A DNA stretch of 64,000 nt from Pseudomonas fluorescens (GTDB taxonomy: Bacteria > Pseudomonadota > Gammaproteobacteria > Pseudomonadales > Pseudomonadaceae): contig NZ_OZ024668.1 of NCBI RefSeq assembly GCF_902497775.2, forward strand, positions 5,006,326 through 5,070,325. The letters run 5' to 3'. The notes beneath the pieces were generated by a model. The model made no database searches, was not told where the DNA came from, and worked only from the letters and a program-made list of their open reading frames with translations. Positions 18,124 to 26,543 of the stretch are shown in pieces. The stretch's first letter is position 1. Every line of letters starts with the position of its first letter. A program made the position numbers and the translations under genes.

Positions 18124-19578
18124 TTATGTCGGACGATAAACGCGCACATTGGCATGTCCCTCACTGAGCAGATGGTGGGCATGCAGGCGACTCATTACTC
18201 CCTTGTCGCAATACAGCAAGTACTGGCGCGCGGCATCCAGCTCCTTGAAGCGACTGTTCAGGGCGTAGAACGGCAAGGCCTGGACCTCGATGCCGTCCAG
18301 TTCCAGGGGCTGGTCTTCCTGGGCATCAGGGTGGCGAATGTCGATCACCACCTGCCCGGCCAGCGCCTGGCTGACTTCTTCGATCTGGATATCTTCGCTG
18401 AGTTCATCGATCACATGGTCGATGGAGATCAGGCGGGCACGCTCCAGGGCACGCTCGAGCACGGCCATGTCGAACTGCTTTTCTTCGTAGTCGACACGAT
18501 GACGCTTGGCGCAGGTGGTCGGGTTCACCGAGATCACGCCGCAGTATTCAGGCATGTGCTTGGCGAACTCGGCGGTACCGATCTGCTGGGCCTGGTCGAT
18601 GATGTCCTGCTTGTGGCTGGCCAGCAAGGGGCGCAACACCAGTTTCTCGGTGGCCGAGTCGATCACCGAAAGGTTAGGCAGCGTCTGGCTCGACACCTGG
18701 GAGATGGCTTCACCGGTCACCAGGGCGTCGATCTGCAGGCGGTCGGCGATATTGGTCGCCGCGCGCAGCATCATGCGCTTGAGGGTCACACCCATGTAGC
18801 TGTTGTCGACCTTGCCGAGGATCTCGCCGACCACTTCTTCGAACGGCACGCTGACGAACAGCACGCGCTGGCTGCTGCCGTATTTCTTCCACAGGTAGTG
18901 GGCGACTTCCATCACCCCCAGTTCGTGGGCGCGGCCGCCAAGGTTGAAGAAGCAGAAGTGGGTCATCAGGCCACGGCGCATCATCTGGTAGGCGGCGACG
19001 GTGGAGTCGAAACCGCCGGACATCAGCACCAGGGTCTGCTCCAGCGCGCCCAGCGGGTAACCGCCGATGCCTTTGTGCTGGCTGTGGATGACGTACAGGC
19101 GCTTGTCGCGCACCTCGATGCGCACCTCGACTTCCGGCGTACGCAGGTCGATACCGGCGGCGCCGCACTGCTGGCGCAGCTGGCTGCCGACGTATCGGTC
19201 GACGTCCATCGAGCTGAAGTCGTGGTGGCCGCCGCGCTTGCAGCGTACGGCGAAGCGCTTGCCGGCCAGCAGGTGACCGAAGTGCTGCTTGCACTTGGCG
19301 ACGATGTCGTCGAAATCACCCAGCGGGTATTCGTCGACCTGCAGGAAGTGGGCAATGCCCGGCATGCAGGTCAGACGCTCGGTCATCTCGCGCAGGACTT
19401 TCTCGTCCTCGATGTGAGTGATCACTTCGAGGTTATCCCAGACACCGTTAACCGCGAGCGCAGGATCAAGGTCCTTGAGCACGTTGCGGATGTTGCGGGC
19501 CAGTTGGCGGATGAAGCGCTTGCGAACCGGCCGGCTCTTGATGGTGATCTCTGGGAAGACTTTTACGATTAGTTTCAT
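18124..19578 (-). CDS. thiI: tRNA 4-thiouridine synthase ThiI
   Basis: Activates and thiolates U8 of tRNA, and supplies sulfur for thiazole formation. The product has 484 residues: N-terminal ferredoxin-like and THUMP domains (to about 165), PP-loop ATPase with [13 protein letters not shown] (about 181-193), a Cys in PEYCGVIS equivalent to E. coli Cys344, and a C-terminal rhodanese domain with the persulfide Cys457 in [13 protein letters not shown] at 19578. It is divergent from glnA, with 330 bp between the two that hold the glnA control region. Confidence 0.96.
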   Translation of the reverse strand: MKLIVKVFPEITIKSRPVRKRFIRQLARNIRNVLKDLDPALAVNGVWDNLEVITHIEDEKVLREMTERLTCMPGIAHFLQVDEYPLGDFDDIVAKCKQHFGHLLAGKRFAVRCKRGGHHDFSSMDVDRYVGSQLRQQCGAAGIDLRTPEVEVRIEVRDKRLYVIHSQHKGIGGYPLGALEQTLVLMSGGFDSTVAAYQMMRRGLMTHFCFFNLGGRAHELGVMEVAHYLWKKYGSSQRVLFVSVPFEEVVGEILGKVDNSYMGVTLKRMMLRAATNIADRLQIDALVTGEAISQVSSQTLPNLSVIDSATEKLVLRPLLASHKQDIIDQAQQIGTAEFAKHMPEYCGVISVNPTTCAKRHRVDYEEKQFDMAVLERALERARLISIDHVIDELSEDIQIEEVSQALAGQVVIDIRHPDAQEDQPLELDGIEVQALPFYALNSRFKELDAARQYLLYCDKGVMSRLHAHHLLSEGHANVRVYRPT

Positions 19579-19676
19579 GAAAAACAGCGCGCGAGGTGCC
19601 GACTAAAAAAGTGGGGCGCGGATTATAGCGGAAATTGCTCAAGCTTTGAGCAACTTTTGTACAGAAGGTTTTCTTC

Positions 19677-19691
19677 GCACCAAAATGATGC
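19677..19691. promoter_or_regulatory. NtrC-binding site 1 upstream of glnA
   Basis: GCAC-CAAAATG-ATGC fits GCAC-N7-GTGC with one half-site change and closely resembles the E. coli glnA enhancer (GCACTAAAATGGTGC). Its centre is near -138 from the predicted sigma54 start. Confidence 0.75.
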
Positions 19692-19707
19692 ACCATGCTC
19701 GCTCAGC

Positions 19708-19722
19708 GCATCTTTAGAGTGC
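19708..19722. promoter_or_regulatory. NtrC-binding site 2 upstream of glnA
   Basis: GCAT-CTTTAGA-GTGC is a weaker NtrC dyad (one mismatch in the left half). Its centre is near -107, 31 bp (three helical turns) from site 1, reproducing the -140/-108 pair known at enterobacterial glnAp2. Confidence 0.6.
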
Positions 19723-19795
19723 AGAAAAAAGCCGTGGATTTGCCAAATCGGTCGAAAACGCTTGGGTTTGGGGCAAAAATCCCAACTCGGGGCAC

Positions 19796-19811
19796 TGGCA
19801 TGCAATTTGCT
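19796..19811 (+). promoter_or_regulatory. Sigma54 promoter of glnA
   Basis: TGGCATGCAATTTGCT has GG and GC 12 bases apart and matches the -24/-12 consensus TGGCAC-N5-TTGCW. The predicted start is near 19822, 87 bases before the ATG. Confidence 0.82.
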
Positions 19812-19908
19812 CCCTTGTGAGGCAGGTTGCCTTGGCCGACTATTCGCGCCCGGCATCACCCAAATTAAAGGGCTGCACAGGCAAGCTCTACCCCACCCGG
19901 AGGACACT

Positions 19909-21315
19909 ATGTCGAAGTCGGTTCAACTCATCAAAGATCATGACGTTAAATGGATTGATCTGCGCTTCACTGACACCAAAGGCACTCAGCACCACGTGAC
20001 CATGCCAGCTCGTGATGCGCTGGATGAAGATTTCTTCGAAGCCGGCAAGATGTTCGACGGTTCCTCCATCGCTGGCTGGAAAGGCATCGAAGCTTCCGAC
20101 ATGATCCTGATGCCGGACGATTCCTCCGCCGTGCTCGACCCGTTCACCGAAGAGCCGACTCTGATCCTGGTCTGCGACATCATCGAACCGTCGACCATGC
20201 AAGGCTACGACCGCGACCCACGCGCCATCGCCCGCCGCGCCGAAGAGTACCTGAAGACCACCGGTATCGGTGACACCGTCTTCGTCGGTCCAGAGCCTGA
20301 ATTCTTCATCTTCGACGAAGTGAAGTTCAAGTCCGATATCTCCGGCTCGATGTTCAAGATCTACTCCGAACAAGGCTCGTGGATGTCCGACCAGGACGTA
20401 GAAGGCGGCAACAAAGGCCACCGTCCAGGCGTCAAAGGCGGCTACTTCCCAGTACCTCCGTTCGACCACGACCACGAAATCCGTACTGCCATGTGCAACG
20501 CCATGGAAGAAATGGGCCTGGTCATCGAAGTACACCACCACGAAGTGGCAACTGCCGGCCAGAACGAAATCGGCGTGCAGTTCAACACCCTGGTGAAGAA
20601 GGCTGACGAAGTTCAGACCCTCAAGTACTGCGTGCACAACGTTGCCGACGCCTACGGCCGCACCGCTACCTTCATGCCTAAGCCACTGTACGGCGACAAC
20701 GGCTCGGGCATGCACGTGCACATGTCCATCTCCAAAGATGGCAAGAACACCTTCTCTGGCGAAGGCTATGCCGGCCTGTCCGACACCGCCCTGTATTTCA
20801 TCGGCGGTATCATCAAGCACGGTAAGGCCCTGAACGGCTTCACCAACCCGGCTACCAACTCCTACAAGCGTCTGGTACCAGGCTTCGAAGCACCGGTAAT
20901 GCTGGCCTACTCGGCGCGCAACCGTTCCGCCTCGATCCGCATCCCGTACGTTTCCAGCCCGAAAGCCCGCCGTATCGAAGCGCGCTTCCCGGACCCGGCT
21001 GCCAACCCGTACCTGTGCTTCGCCGCACTGATGATGGCCGGCCTGGACGGTATCCAGAACAAGATCCACCCAGGCGATGCCGCCGACAAGAACCTGTACG
21101 ACCTGCCGCCTGAAGAGGCGAAAGAGATCCCACAGGTGTGTGGCAGCCTGAAAGAAGCCCTGGAAGAGCTGGACAAGGGCCGTGCGTTCCTGACCAAGGG
21201 TGGCGTGTTCTCCGACGACTTCATCGATGCCTACATCGCGCTGAAAAGCGAAGAAGAAATCAAGGTCCGCACCTTCGTACACCCACTGGAATACGAGCTG
21301 TACTACAGCTGCTAA
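19909..21315 (+). CDS. glnA: Glutamine synthetase type I
   Basis: Glutamate plus ammonia plus ATP to glutamine, main ammonia assimilation step under nitrogen limitation; dodecamer in the cytoplasm. The product has 468 residues. Family motifs are [13 protein letters not shown] (residues about 48-60), the [19 protein letters not shown]/metal region and the NLYDLPPEE segment carrying the adenylylated Tyr. The ATG at 19909 follows GGAGGACACT, a strong ribosome site; the frame stays open upstream to 19657 but no start there has such a site. Expression is governed by the sigma54 promoter and two NtrC sites upstream. Confidence 0.98.
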   Translation: MSKSVQLIKDHDVKWIDLRFTDTKGTQHHVTMPARDALDEDFFEAGKMFDGSSIAGWKGIEASDMILMPDDSSAVLDPFTEEPTLILVCDIIEPSTMQGYDRDPRAIARRAEEYLKTTGIGDTVFVGPEPEFFIFDEVKFKSDISGSMFKIYSEQGSWMSDQDVEGGNKGHRPGVKGGYFPVPPFDHDHEIRTAMCNAMEEMGLVIEVHHHEVATAGQNEIGVQFNTLVKKADEVQTLKYCVHNVADAYGRTATFMPKPLYGDNGSGMHVHMSISKDGKNTFSGEGYAGLSDTALYFIGGIIKHGKALNGFTNPATNSYKRLVPGFEAPVMLAYSARNRSASIRIPYVSSPKARRIEARFPDPAANPYLCFAALMMAGLDGIQNKIHPGDAADKNLYDLPPEEAKEIPQVCGSLKEALEELDKGRAFLTKGGVFSDDFIDAYIALKSEEEIKVRTFVHPLEYELYYSC

Positions 21316-21352
21316 GCCAGTGCCGCTCGCGCAAGCGGCGTAACCAGACAAG

Positions 21353-21380
21353 AGGCCTCCTTCGGGAGGCCTTTTGTTTT
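21353..21380 (+). terminator. Rho-independent terminator of glnA
   Basis: AGGCCTCC (21353-21360), loop TTCG, GGAGGCCT (21365-21372) and then TTTTGTTTT. The UUCG tetraloop makes it especially stable. Confidence 0.9.
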
Positions 21381-21465
21381 TCCGACGCTATTGTGCGTAT
21401 CTGCCGACAGGCAAATGTCTCAGGAATATGCACACTGATCCCCTTACCTGCGGTGGATCACTGAC

Positions 21466-22011
21466 ATGCGCACACGTCTTTCAGCCTTGCTGCTTGCCCC
21501 CGCCCTGCTGCTACAAGGCTGCACCCCGATTGCTCCGCCCAGCCCCTTGTCGCAACTGCTCGACAGCGTCGACCGGCGACTGGACCTCGCCACGGCCGTC
21601 GCCCTGAGCAAATGGGACTCCGGCCAAGCGGTACAGGCCACTGACCGCGAACAGCAAGTCATTGCCAAGGCCCAAAGCCAGGCCGACCGCTTTGGCCTGA
21701 GCGAGCAGCGGGCCGGCGACTTCTTTGCCGACCAGATCGAAGCCAACAAGCTGCTCCAGTACAGCGCGCTGTCACGCTGGCAGGCGCAGGGCTATGCCCC
21801 GCCAACGCCACGTACCGATCTGCAGACTCAGCTGCGCCCGCAACTCGACCGCCTGCAACACGTATTGCTGAGCCAACTGGCCGAATTCGACCGAAGCCGA
21901 CCGCAAGACTGCCGGACACTACTGGCCCAGGCGATCACCCATCGCACGCAAAACCCGCCTCGCACCCTGGCGCTGATCCGCGCTACCGGCCAATTGTGCC
22001 GCGCCGACTGA
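21466..22011 (+). CDS. Exported chorismate mutase, AroQ-gamma type, with lipoprotein signal
   Basis: Chorismate to prephenate. The product has 181 residues with a signal ending in the lipobox LLQGC (Cys18), so it should be a lipoprotein or periplasmic. The mature part matches the gamma-class AroQ helices: LLDSVDRRLDLATAVALSKW, then TDREQQVIAKAQ, and FFADQIEANKLLQY, which carry the Arg, Lys, Asp/Glu and Gln active-site positions. A possible ribosome site (GGTGG) precedes ATG 21466. It sits between glnA (behind its terminator) and ntrB. Why an envelope chorismate mutase is needed is unknown for this class. Confidence 0.82.
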   Translation: MRTRLSALLLAPALLLQGCTPIAPPSPLSQLLDSVDRRLDLATAVALSKWDSGQAVQATDREQQVIAKAQSQADRFGLSEQRAGDFFADQIEANKLLQYSALSRWQAQGYAPPTPRTDLQTQLRPQLDRLQHVLLSQLAEFDRSRPQDCRTLLAQAITHRTQNPPRTLALIRATGQLCRAD

Positions 22012-22022
22012 TACTTGCTCTA

Positions 22023-22039
22023 TGCTCTATATTGGTGCA
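22023..22039. promoter_or_regulatory. NtrC-binding site upstream of ntrBC
   Basis: TGCTC-TATATTG-GTGCA differs by one base in the left half-site from the enterobacterial element TGCACTATATTGGTGCA. It is centred near -162 from the sigma54 start predicted for ntrB. A very weak second dyad (AACC-N7-GTTC, 22066-22080) lies 42 bp downstream. Confidence 0.7.
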
Positions 22040-22166
22040 CGTCAGCGCGTACAGCTGAGCAACTCAACCCATTTTGGTTCATGAAAAGCACCGACTCAGG
22101 ACTTTCCAGGCCTTTTTCGTGCAAATACAGGTCTTAATCCGGAAATTCCGCTTCTTTTCGGAGCCT

Positions 22167-22182
22167 TGGTTTGTTTTTTGCA
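22167..22182 (+). promoter_or_regulatory. Sigma54 promoter of ntrBC
   Basis: TGGTTTGTTTTTTGCA keeps the essential GG and GC at 12-base spacing and the TTTGCA -12 element. Predicted start is near 22193, 76 bases before the ntrB ATG. With the NtrC dyad upstream this implies autoactivation. Confidence 0.68.
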
Positions 22183-22268
22183 TTTTCATTTGTACCAGCG
22201 GATTACCAGCGCCCGCGATCTTGCCCTGCGCCAAGGTTGTATGAGCCAAAAGAGGTCAACGACGCCCC

Positions 22269-23354
22269 ATGACCATCAGCGATGCACTGCACCGACTGCT
22301 ACTGGACAACCTGACCACCGCCACCATCCTGCTCGACGCCGAACTGCGCCTTGAGTACATGAACCCGGCGGCGGAGATGCTCCTGGCCATCAGCGGCCAG
22401 CGCAGCCATGGGCAATTCATCAGCGAGCTGTTCACCGAATCGCCCGAGGCATTGAACTCCCTGCGCCAGGCGGTAGAACACGCGCACCCGTTTACCAAGC
22501 GTGAGGCCCAACTGACCTCGCTGACCGGCCAGACCCAGACCGTCGACTACGCGGTGACACCGATCCTCAGCAAGGGCGCGACCCTGCTGCTGCTTGAAGT
22601 GCATCCGCGCGACCGCTTGCTGCGCATCACCAAGGAAGAAGCGCAGCTGTCCAAGCAGGAAACTACCAAGATGCTGGTGCGCGGCCTGGCCCACGAGATC
22701 AAGAACCCGCTCGGTGGCATTCGCGGCGCCGCCCAGTTGTTGGCCCGTGAGCTGCCGGAAGAAGGCCTGAAGGATTACACCAATGTGATCATTGAAGAGG
22801 CCGACCGCCTGCGCAACCTGGTCGACCGCATGCTCGGCTCGAACAAGCTGCCATCGCTGGCCCTGACCAACATTCACGAAGTACTGGAGCGGGTCTGCAG
22901 CCTGGTCGAGGCCGAAAGCCAGGGCGGCATCACCCTGGTGCGCGATTACGACCCGAGCCTGCCGGACGTACTGATCGACCGCGAACAGATGATCCAGGCG
23001 GTACTGAACATCGTGCGCAATGCCATGCAGGCCATCAGCGGCCAGAACGAACTGCGCCTGGGCCGCATCAGCCTGCGCACCCGGGCCATGCGCCAGTTCA
23101 CCATTGGCCACACCCGACATCGCCTGGTGGCCCGCATCGAAATCATCGACAACGGCCCCGGCATTCCTGCCGAGCTGCAGGAAACCATCTTCTACCCCAT
23201 GGTCAGCGGCCGCCCCGACGGTACCGGGCTGGGCCTGGCCATTACCCAGAACATCATCAGCCAGCACCAGGGCCTGATCGAATGTGACAGCCACCCTGGC
23301 CACACCACCTTCTCGATCTTCCTGCCGCTGGAACAAGGAGCCACCGCCTCATGA
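22269..23354 (+). CDS. ntrB: Nitrogen regulation sensor kinase NtrB
   Basis: Cytoplasmic histidine kinase/phosphatase, controlled by the PII protein, that phosphorylates NtrC when nitrogen is short. The product has 361 residues: PAS domain (about 8-115), dimerisation/phosphotransfer helix with His142 in LAHEIKNPLGG, and ATPase domain with N-box NIVRNAMQA, DNGPGIP and GTGLGLAI. It has no membrane segment. Its stop overlaps the ntrC start (ATGA, 23351-23354). It is preceded by its own sigma54 promoter and NtrC dyad. Confidence 0.97.
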   Translation: MTISDALHRLLLDNLTTATILLDAELRLEYMNPAAEMLLAISGQRSHGQFISELFTESPEALNSLRQAVEHAHPFTKREAQLTSLTGQTQTVDYAVTPILSKGATLLLLEVHPRDRLLRITKEEAQLSKQETTKMLVRGLAHEIKNPLGGIRGAAQLLARELPEEGLKDYTNVIIEEADRLRNLVDRMLGSNKLPSLALTNIHEVLERVCSLVEAESQGGITLVRDYDPSLPDVLIDREQMIQAVLNIVRNAMQAISGQNELRLGRISLRTRAMRQFTIGHTRHRLVARIEIIDNGPGIPAELQETIFYPMVSGRPDGTGLGLAITQNIISQHQGLIECDSHPGHTTFSIFLPLEQGATAS

Positions 23355-24787
23355 GCCGAAGTGAAACTGTCTGGATCGTCGACGATGATCGTTCCATCCG
23401 CTGGGTGCTGGAAAAGGCCCTGCAACAGGAAGGCATGACCACCCAGAGCTTCGACAGCGCCGACGGGGTCATGAGCCGCCTGGCCCGGCAACAGCCGGAC
23501 GTGATCATTTCCGATATCCGCATGCCCGGTGCCAGTGGCCTGGATCTGCTTGCGCAGATCCGCGAGCAGCACCCGCGCCTGCCGGTGATCATCATGACCG
23601 CCCATTCCGACCTGGACAGCGCGGTGGCGTCCTATCAGGGTGGCGCCTTCGAATACCTGCCCAAGCCGTTCGACGTCGACGAAGCGGTATCGTTGGTCAA
23701 GCGCGCCAACCAGCACGCCCAGGAGCAGCAAGGCCTGGACGTCGCACCCAGCCTGACCCGCACTCCGGAAATCATCGGCGAAGCGCCAGCGATGCAGGAG
23801 GTGTTCCGCGCCATCGGCCGCCTGAGCCACTCCAACATCACCGTGCTGATCAACGGCGAGTCCGGTACTGGTAAAGAACTGGTCGCCCACGCCCTGCACC
23901 GCCACAGCCCGCGGGCGGCGTCGCCGTTCATCGCCTTGAACATGGCGGCGATTCCCAAGGACCTGATGGAATCGGAACTGTTCGGCCACGAGAAAGGTGC
24001 CTTCACCGGCGCCGCCAACCTGCGCCGCGGCCGCTTCGAGCAGGCCGATGGTGGCACGCTGTTCCTCGACGAGATTGGCGACATGCCAGCCGACACCCAG
24101 ACCCGCTTGCTGCGGGTGCTGGCCGATGGCGAGTTCTATCGGGTGGGCGGCCATGTGCCGGTCAAGGTCGATGTGCGGATCATCGCCGCCACCCACCAGA
24201 ACCTGGAAACCCTGGTGCAGGCCGGCAAGTTCCGCGAAGACCTGTTCCATCGCCTGAACGTGATCCGCATCCACATCCCGCGCCTGGCCGATCGTCGCGA
24301 AGACATTCCGACCCTGGCCCGGCACTTTCTCGGCCGCGCCGCCCAGGAGCTGGCGGTAGAGCCCAAACTGCTCAAGGCCGAAACCGAGGAGTTCATCCGC
24401 AACCTGCCATGGCCGGGCAACGTGCGCCAACTGGAGAACACCTGCCGCTGGATCACGGTGATGGCCTCGGGGCGCGAAGTGCATATCGGCGACTTGCCGC
24501 CGGAGTTGCTCAACCTGCCGCAAGACGCAGCGCCAGTGACCAACTGGGAACAGGCCCTGCGCCAATGGGCCGACCAGGCCCTGGCTCGTGGCCAGTCGAA
24601 CCTGCTCGACAGCGCCGTACCGAGCTTCGAGCGGATCATGATCGAGACCGCCCTCAAGCACACCGCTGGCCGCCGCCGCGATGCCGCTGTGCTACTGGGC
24701 TGGGGCCGCAACACCCTGACGCGCAAGATCAAGGAGCTGGGGATGAAGGTCGATGGCGGTGATGAGGACGGCGACGACGAGGCCTGA
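23351..24787 (+). CDS. ntrC: Nitrogen regulation response regulator NtrC
   Basis: Sigma54-dependent enhancer-binding activator of nitrogen genes. The product has 478 residues: receiver domain (1-120) with phospho-Asp55 in VIISDIRMPG, AAA+ domain (about 140-380) with Walker A GESGTGKELV, GAFTGA loop for sigma54 contact and Walker B GGTLFLDEIGDM, and a C-terminal Fis-type helix-turn-helix (AAVLLGWGRNTLTRKIKEL). It overlaps ntrB by four bases. Three dyads of its known type are found upstream of glnA, ntrB and the putative sRNA in this window. Confidence 0.97.
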   Translation: MSRSETVWIVDDDRSIRWVLEKALQQEGMTTQSFDSADGVMSRLARQQPDVIISDIRMPGASGLDLLAQIREQHPRLPVIIMTAHSDLDSAVASYQGGAFEYLPKPFDVDEAVSLVKRANQHAQEQQGLDVAPSLTRTPEIIGEAPAMQEVFRAIGRLSHSNITVLINGESGTGKELVAHALHRHSPRAASPFIALNMAAIPKDLMESELFGHEKGAFTGAANLRRGRFEQADGGTLFLDEIGDMPADTQTRLLRVLADGEFYRVGGHVPVKVDVRIIAATHQNLETLVQAGKFREDLFHRLNVIRIHIPRLADRREDIPTLARHFLGRAAQELAVEPKLLKAETEEFIRNLPWPGNVRQLENTCRWITVMASGREVHIGDLPPELLNLPQDAAPVTNWEQALRQWADQALARGQSNLLDSAVPSFERIMIETALKHTAGRRRDAAVLLGWGRNTLTRKIKELGMKVDGGDEDGDDEA

Positions 24788-24793
24788 GCATTG

Positions 24794-24837
24794 GCCCGCC
24801 CCTACAGATCGATGTAGGAGCGGGCTTGCCCCACGAT
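24794..24837. repeat. REP-like palindrome after ntrC
   Basis: The right part (24813-24837) is a REP arm; the left arm is shortened (24794-24806). Together they form a hairpin that may end the ntrBC transcript. Confidence 0.75.
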
Positions 24838-24844
24838 GCTTTTT

Positions 24845-24859
24845 GCACCGAACCTGTGC
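24845..24859. promoter_or_regulatory. NtrC-binding site upstream of the putative NrsZ sRNA
   Basis: GCAC-CGAACCT-GTGC is a perfect GCAC-N7-GTGC dyad, centred near -119 of the predicted sigma54 start. A second, half-matching copy (GCAC-N7-AAGC) starts at 24865, 20 bp further on. Confidence 0.75.
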
Positions 24860-24944
24860 CCTGTGCACCGCAGCAAAGCACAAATCCCCCGCAAACCCCT
24901 GCCTAACCCCTCAAAACCCGCCATTTTCCGCCCTGAAACAAAAC

Positions 24945-24960
24945 TGGCACACACTCTGCA
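24945..24960 (+). promoter_or_regulatory. Sigma54 promoter without a following coding gene
   Basis: TGGCACACACTCTGCA matches the -24/-12 consensus with GG and GC 12 bases apart. It points into the gap before a convergent gene, so its product must be a non-coding or antisense RNA. Predicted start is near 24971. Confidence 0.75.
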
Positions 24961-24970
24961 TTAGTATCAG

Positions 24971-25026
24971 TACTTCCAGTTTTGGGGGCCTTGGTACAGG
25001 CAGGCCGGGGAATCCCCTCTTTTATT
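24971..25026 (+). ncRNA. nrsZ: Putative NrsZ-type nitrogen-regulated small RNA
   Basis: NrsZ of P. aeruginosa is an NtrC- and sigma54-dependent sRNA located directly downstream of ntrC. Here, in the same place, a sigma54 promoter with an NtrC dyad faces a short non-coding stretch. It contains a GGCCT...AGGCC hairpin (24987-25006) and then GGGG-AAT-CCCC followed by TCTTTTATT (25007-25026), a short but plausible terminator. The predicted transcript is about 55 nt, much shorter than the 226 nt reported for P. aeruginosa, so it may be a single structural module. The end overlaps the stop codon of the convergent gene; a longer read-through RNA would be antisense to it. Confidence 0.55.
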
Positions 25027-25459
25027 CGCGCAGCTTCACCTGCACCCGCCAGCGTCCGCCCTCCTCTGTACCGGCCCATTCGCCGTGCAGGGGGCGGGCC
25101 GCGACCAGGGTCACGAGCAAGCCACCATCACTGTGCTGCACCCGCCAGCTCACCGGCTTACCCTGCAACTGCAACTGACCGCGCACAGCCTTGCCCTCGG
25201 CCTCGAACAGCAGGGCCAGGGTGCCTTCGACCTCTTCGCCGTGCAGCTTGGGTTCTTCGTTGAACCACAGGTTCAAGCCCGCCTCGACGACCTCGACCTG
25301 CTCCAGTACCCGTGGCTCGGGCGCGGTCAGGCGACCGATCATCAGCCCCACCAGCATGCCGAACAGTGCCAGGGAAAACAGCACACGCGGCCATAGCTGC
25401 GAACGCGGGTCCGGTTCAGGAGTAGAATGCTCGCCATCTTTATGTTCGGAGCCGTGCAT
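25022..25459 (-). CDS. Hypothetical membrane-anchored protein
   Basis: A 145-residue protein I do not recognise. It has a charged N-terminal tail (about 20 residues), one membrane helix (about 25-45, VLFSLALFGMLVGLMIG), and a soluble C-terminal domain rich in beta-type alternation (RGQLQLQGKPVSWRVQ, GRWRVQVKL), probably periplasmic. The start ATG at 25459 has AGAGGA ten bases upstream, and no other good start follows before the membrane helix. That start codon overlaps the divergent trmL start codon in CATG (25457-25460), so the two 5' ends cover each other's ribosome sites. Confidence 0.7.
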   Translation of the reverse strand: MHGSEHKDGEHSTPEPDPRSQLWPRVLFSLALFGMLVGLMIGRLTAPEPRVLEQVEVVEAGLNLWFNEEPKLHGEEVEGTLALLFEAEGKAVRGQLQLQGKPVSWRVQHSDGGLLVTLVAARPLHGEWAGTEEGGRWRVQVKLRE

Positions 25460-25913
25460 GTTTCACGTCATCCTCTTTCAACCAGAGATTCCGCCGAATA
25501 CCGGCAATATCATCAGACTGTGCGCCAACAGCGGCTGCCACCTGCACCTGATCGAGCCGATCGGCTTCGAACTGGACGACAAGCGCTTGCGCCGGGCCGG
25601 TCTGGACTACCACGAGTATGCCACGCTCAAGCGCCACGCAGACCTGCCCAGCTGCCTGGAAAGCCTTGGCCAGCCGCGACTGTTCGCATTCACCACGAAA
25701 GCCTCGCACCCGTACCACGAAACCGCGTTCCAGCCGGGTGACGCCTTCCTGTTCGGCCCGGAAAGCCGTGGCCTGCCGGCCGAGGTACTGGACAGCCTGC
25801 CCGCCGAGCAACGCCTGCGTCTGCCGATGCGTCCGGGATGCCGCAGCCTGAACCTGTCCAACACGGTAGCGGTGACGGTGTACGAAGCCTGGCGCCAGCA
25901 AGGTTTTGCCTGA
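25458..25913 (+). CDS. trmL: tRNA (cytidine(34)-2'-O)-methyltransferase TrmL
   Basis: 2'-O-methylates the wobble base of the two tRNALeu isoacceptors, SAM-dependent. The product has 151 residues, a minimal SPOUT enzyme. It has the three SPOUT motifs: PEIPPNTGNIIRLCA, LFGPESRGLP and LNLSNTVAV, which form the trefoil-knot SAM site. The ATG at 25458 has GGAG six bases upstream. The gene is convergent with secB, with a shared terminator between them. Confidence 0.95.
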   Translation: MFHVILFQPEIPPNTGNIIRLCANSGCHLHLIEPIGFELDDKRLRRAGLDYHEYATLKRHADLPSCLESLGQPRLFAFTTKASHPYHETAFQPGDAFLFGPESRGLPAEVLDSLPAEQRLRLPMRPGCRSLNLSNTVAVTVYEAWRQQGFA

Positions 25914-25922
25914 GAGATCCTT

Positions 25923-25946
25923 TCGCGGGGCAAGCCCGCTCCCACA
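25923..25946. repeat. Solitary REP half (single arm)
   Basis: One REP arm (TCGCGGGGCAAGCCCGCTCC onward) without a proper partner; only a short TTCGCGA remains on the right. It lies between trmL and the trmL/secB terminator. Confidence 0.75.
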
Positions 25947-25972
25947 GTGTTCGCGATAAACCCCAAGAAAAA

Positions 25973-25990
25973 AGCGCCCCTCAGGGCGCT
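25973..25990. terminator. Bidirectional terminator between trmL and secB
   Basis: AGCGCCC (25973-25979), loop CTCA, GGGCGCT (25984-25990), flanked by an A run on the left and TTTTT on the right, so it can end both converging transcripts. Confidence 0.88.
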
Positions 25991-26011
25991 TTTTGCTACA
26001 TCGCAACAGGC

Positions 26012-26503
26012 TTATTGCAGCGAAGGGGCTTCGCCAGCTTCCTGCATGCGTTGCATTTCCTGAGCGTACAGGGCGTCGAAGTTGACCGGCGAGAGCATCA
26101 GTGCCGGGAACGAACCACGGGTCACCAAGCTGTCCAGCGCTTCACGGGCGTACGGGAACAGGATGTTCGGGCAGAACGCGCCCAGGGTGTGGCTCATCGA
26201 CGCTGGGTCGAGGTTCTTGATCAGGAAGATACCGGCTTGCTGCACTTCAGCGATGAAGGCCACTTCGTCGCCGTTCTTCACGGTCACCGACAGGGTCAGC
26301 ACGACTTCGTGGAAGTCGCCTTCCAGGCCTTTCTGCTTGGTGTTCAGGTCCAGGGCAACGCTTGGTTCCCACTGCTGACGGAAGATCGCCGGGCTTTTTG
26401 GCGCTTCGAACGACAGGTCGCGCACATAGATGCGCTGCAGGGAGAATTGCGGAGTGTTGTCGTCGGCTGCGGCTGCGGCGTCGTTGTTCTGTTGATCAGT
26501 CAT
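26012..26503 (-). CDS. secB: Protein-export chaperone SecB
   Basis: Tetrameric cytoplasmic chaperone that keeps preproteins unfolded and hands them to SecA. The product has 163 residues with the conserved core [26 protein letters not shown] and [11 protein letters not shown]. The N-terminus is a low-complexity Asn/Ala/Asp tail. It is the last gene of the rhodanese-grxC-secB unit, 40 bp after grxC, as in many gamma-proteobacteria. Confidence 0.97.
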   Translation of the reverse strand: MTDQQNNDAAAAADDNTPQFSLQRIYVRDLSFEAPKSPAIFRQQWEPSVALDLNTKQKGLEGDFHEVVLTLSVTVKNGDEVAFIAEVQQAGIFLIKNLDPASMSHTLGAFCPNILFPYAREALDSLVTRGSFPALMLSPVNFDALYAQEMQRMQEAGEAPSLQ

Positions 26504-26543
26504 GACAGATCCTTCTTTCCAGAGTCTTTAATGGGTTTCTGAT

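Noticed and set aside
19888..21351. 487-residue open frame antisense to glnA
   Set aside because: Would read through the glnA terminator and lacks a start site; glnA is certain.
22066..22080. Second NtrC site before ntrB (AACC-N7-GTTC)
   Set aside because: Only two bases of each half-site fit; spacing is suggestive but the match is too weak for a feature.
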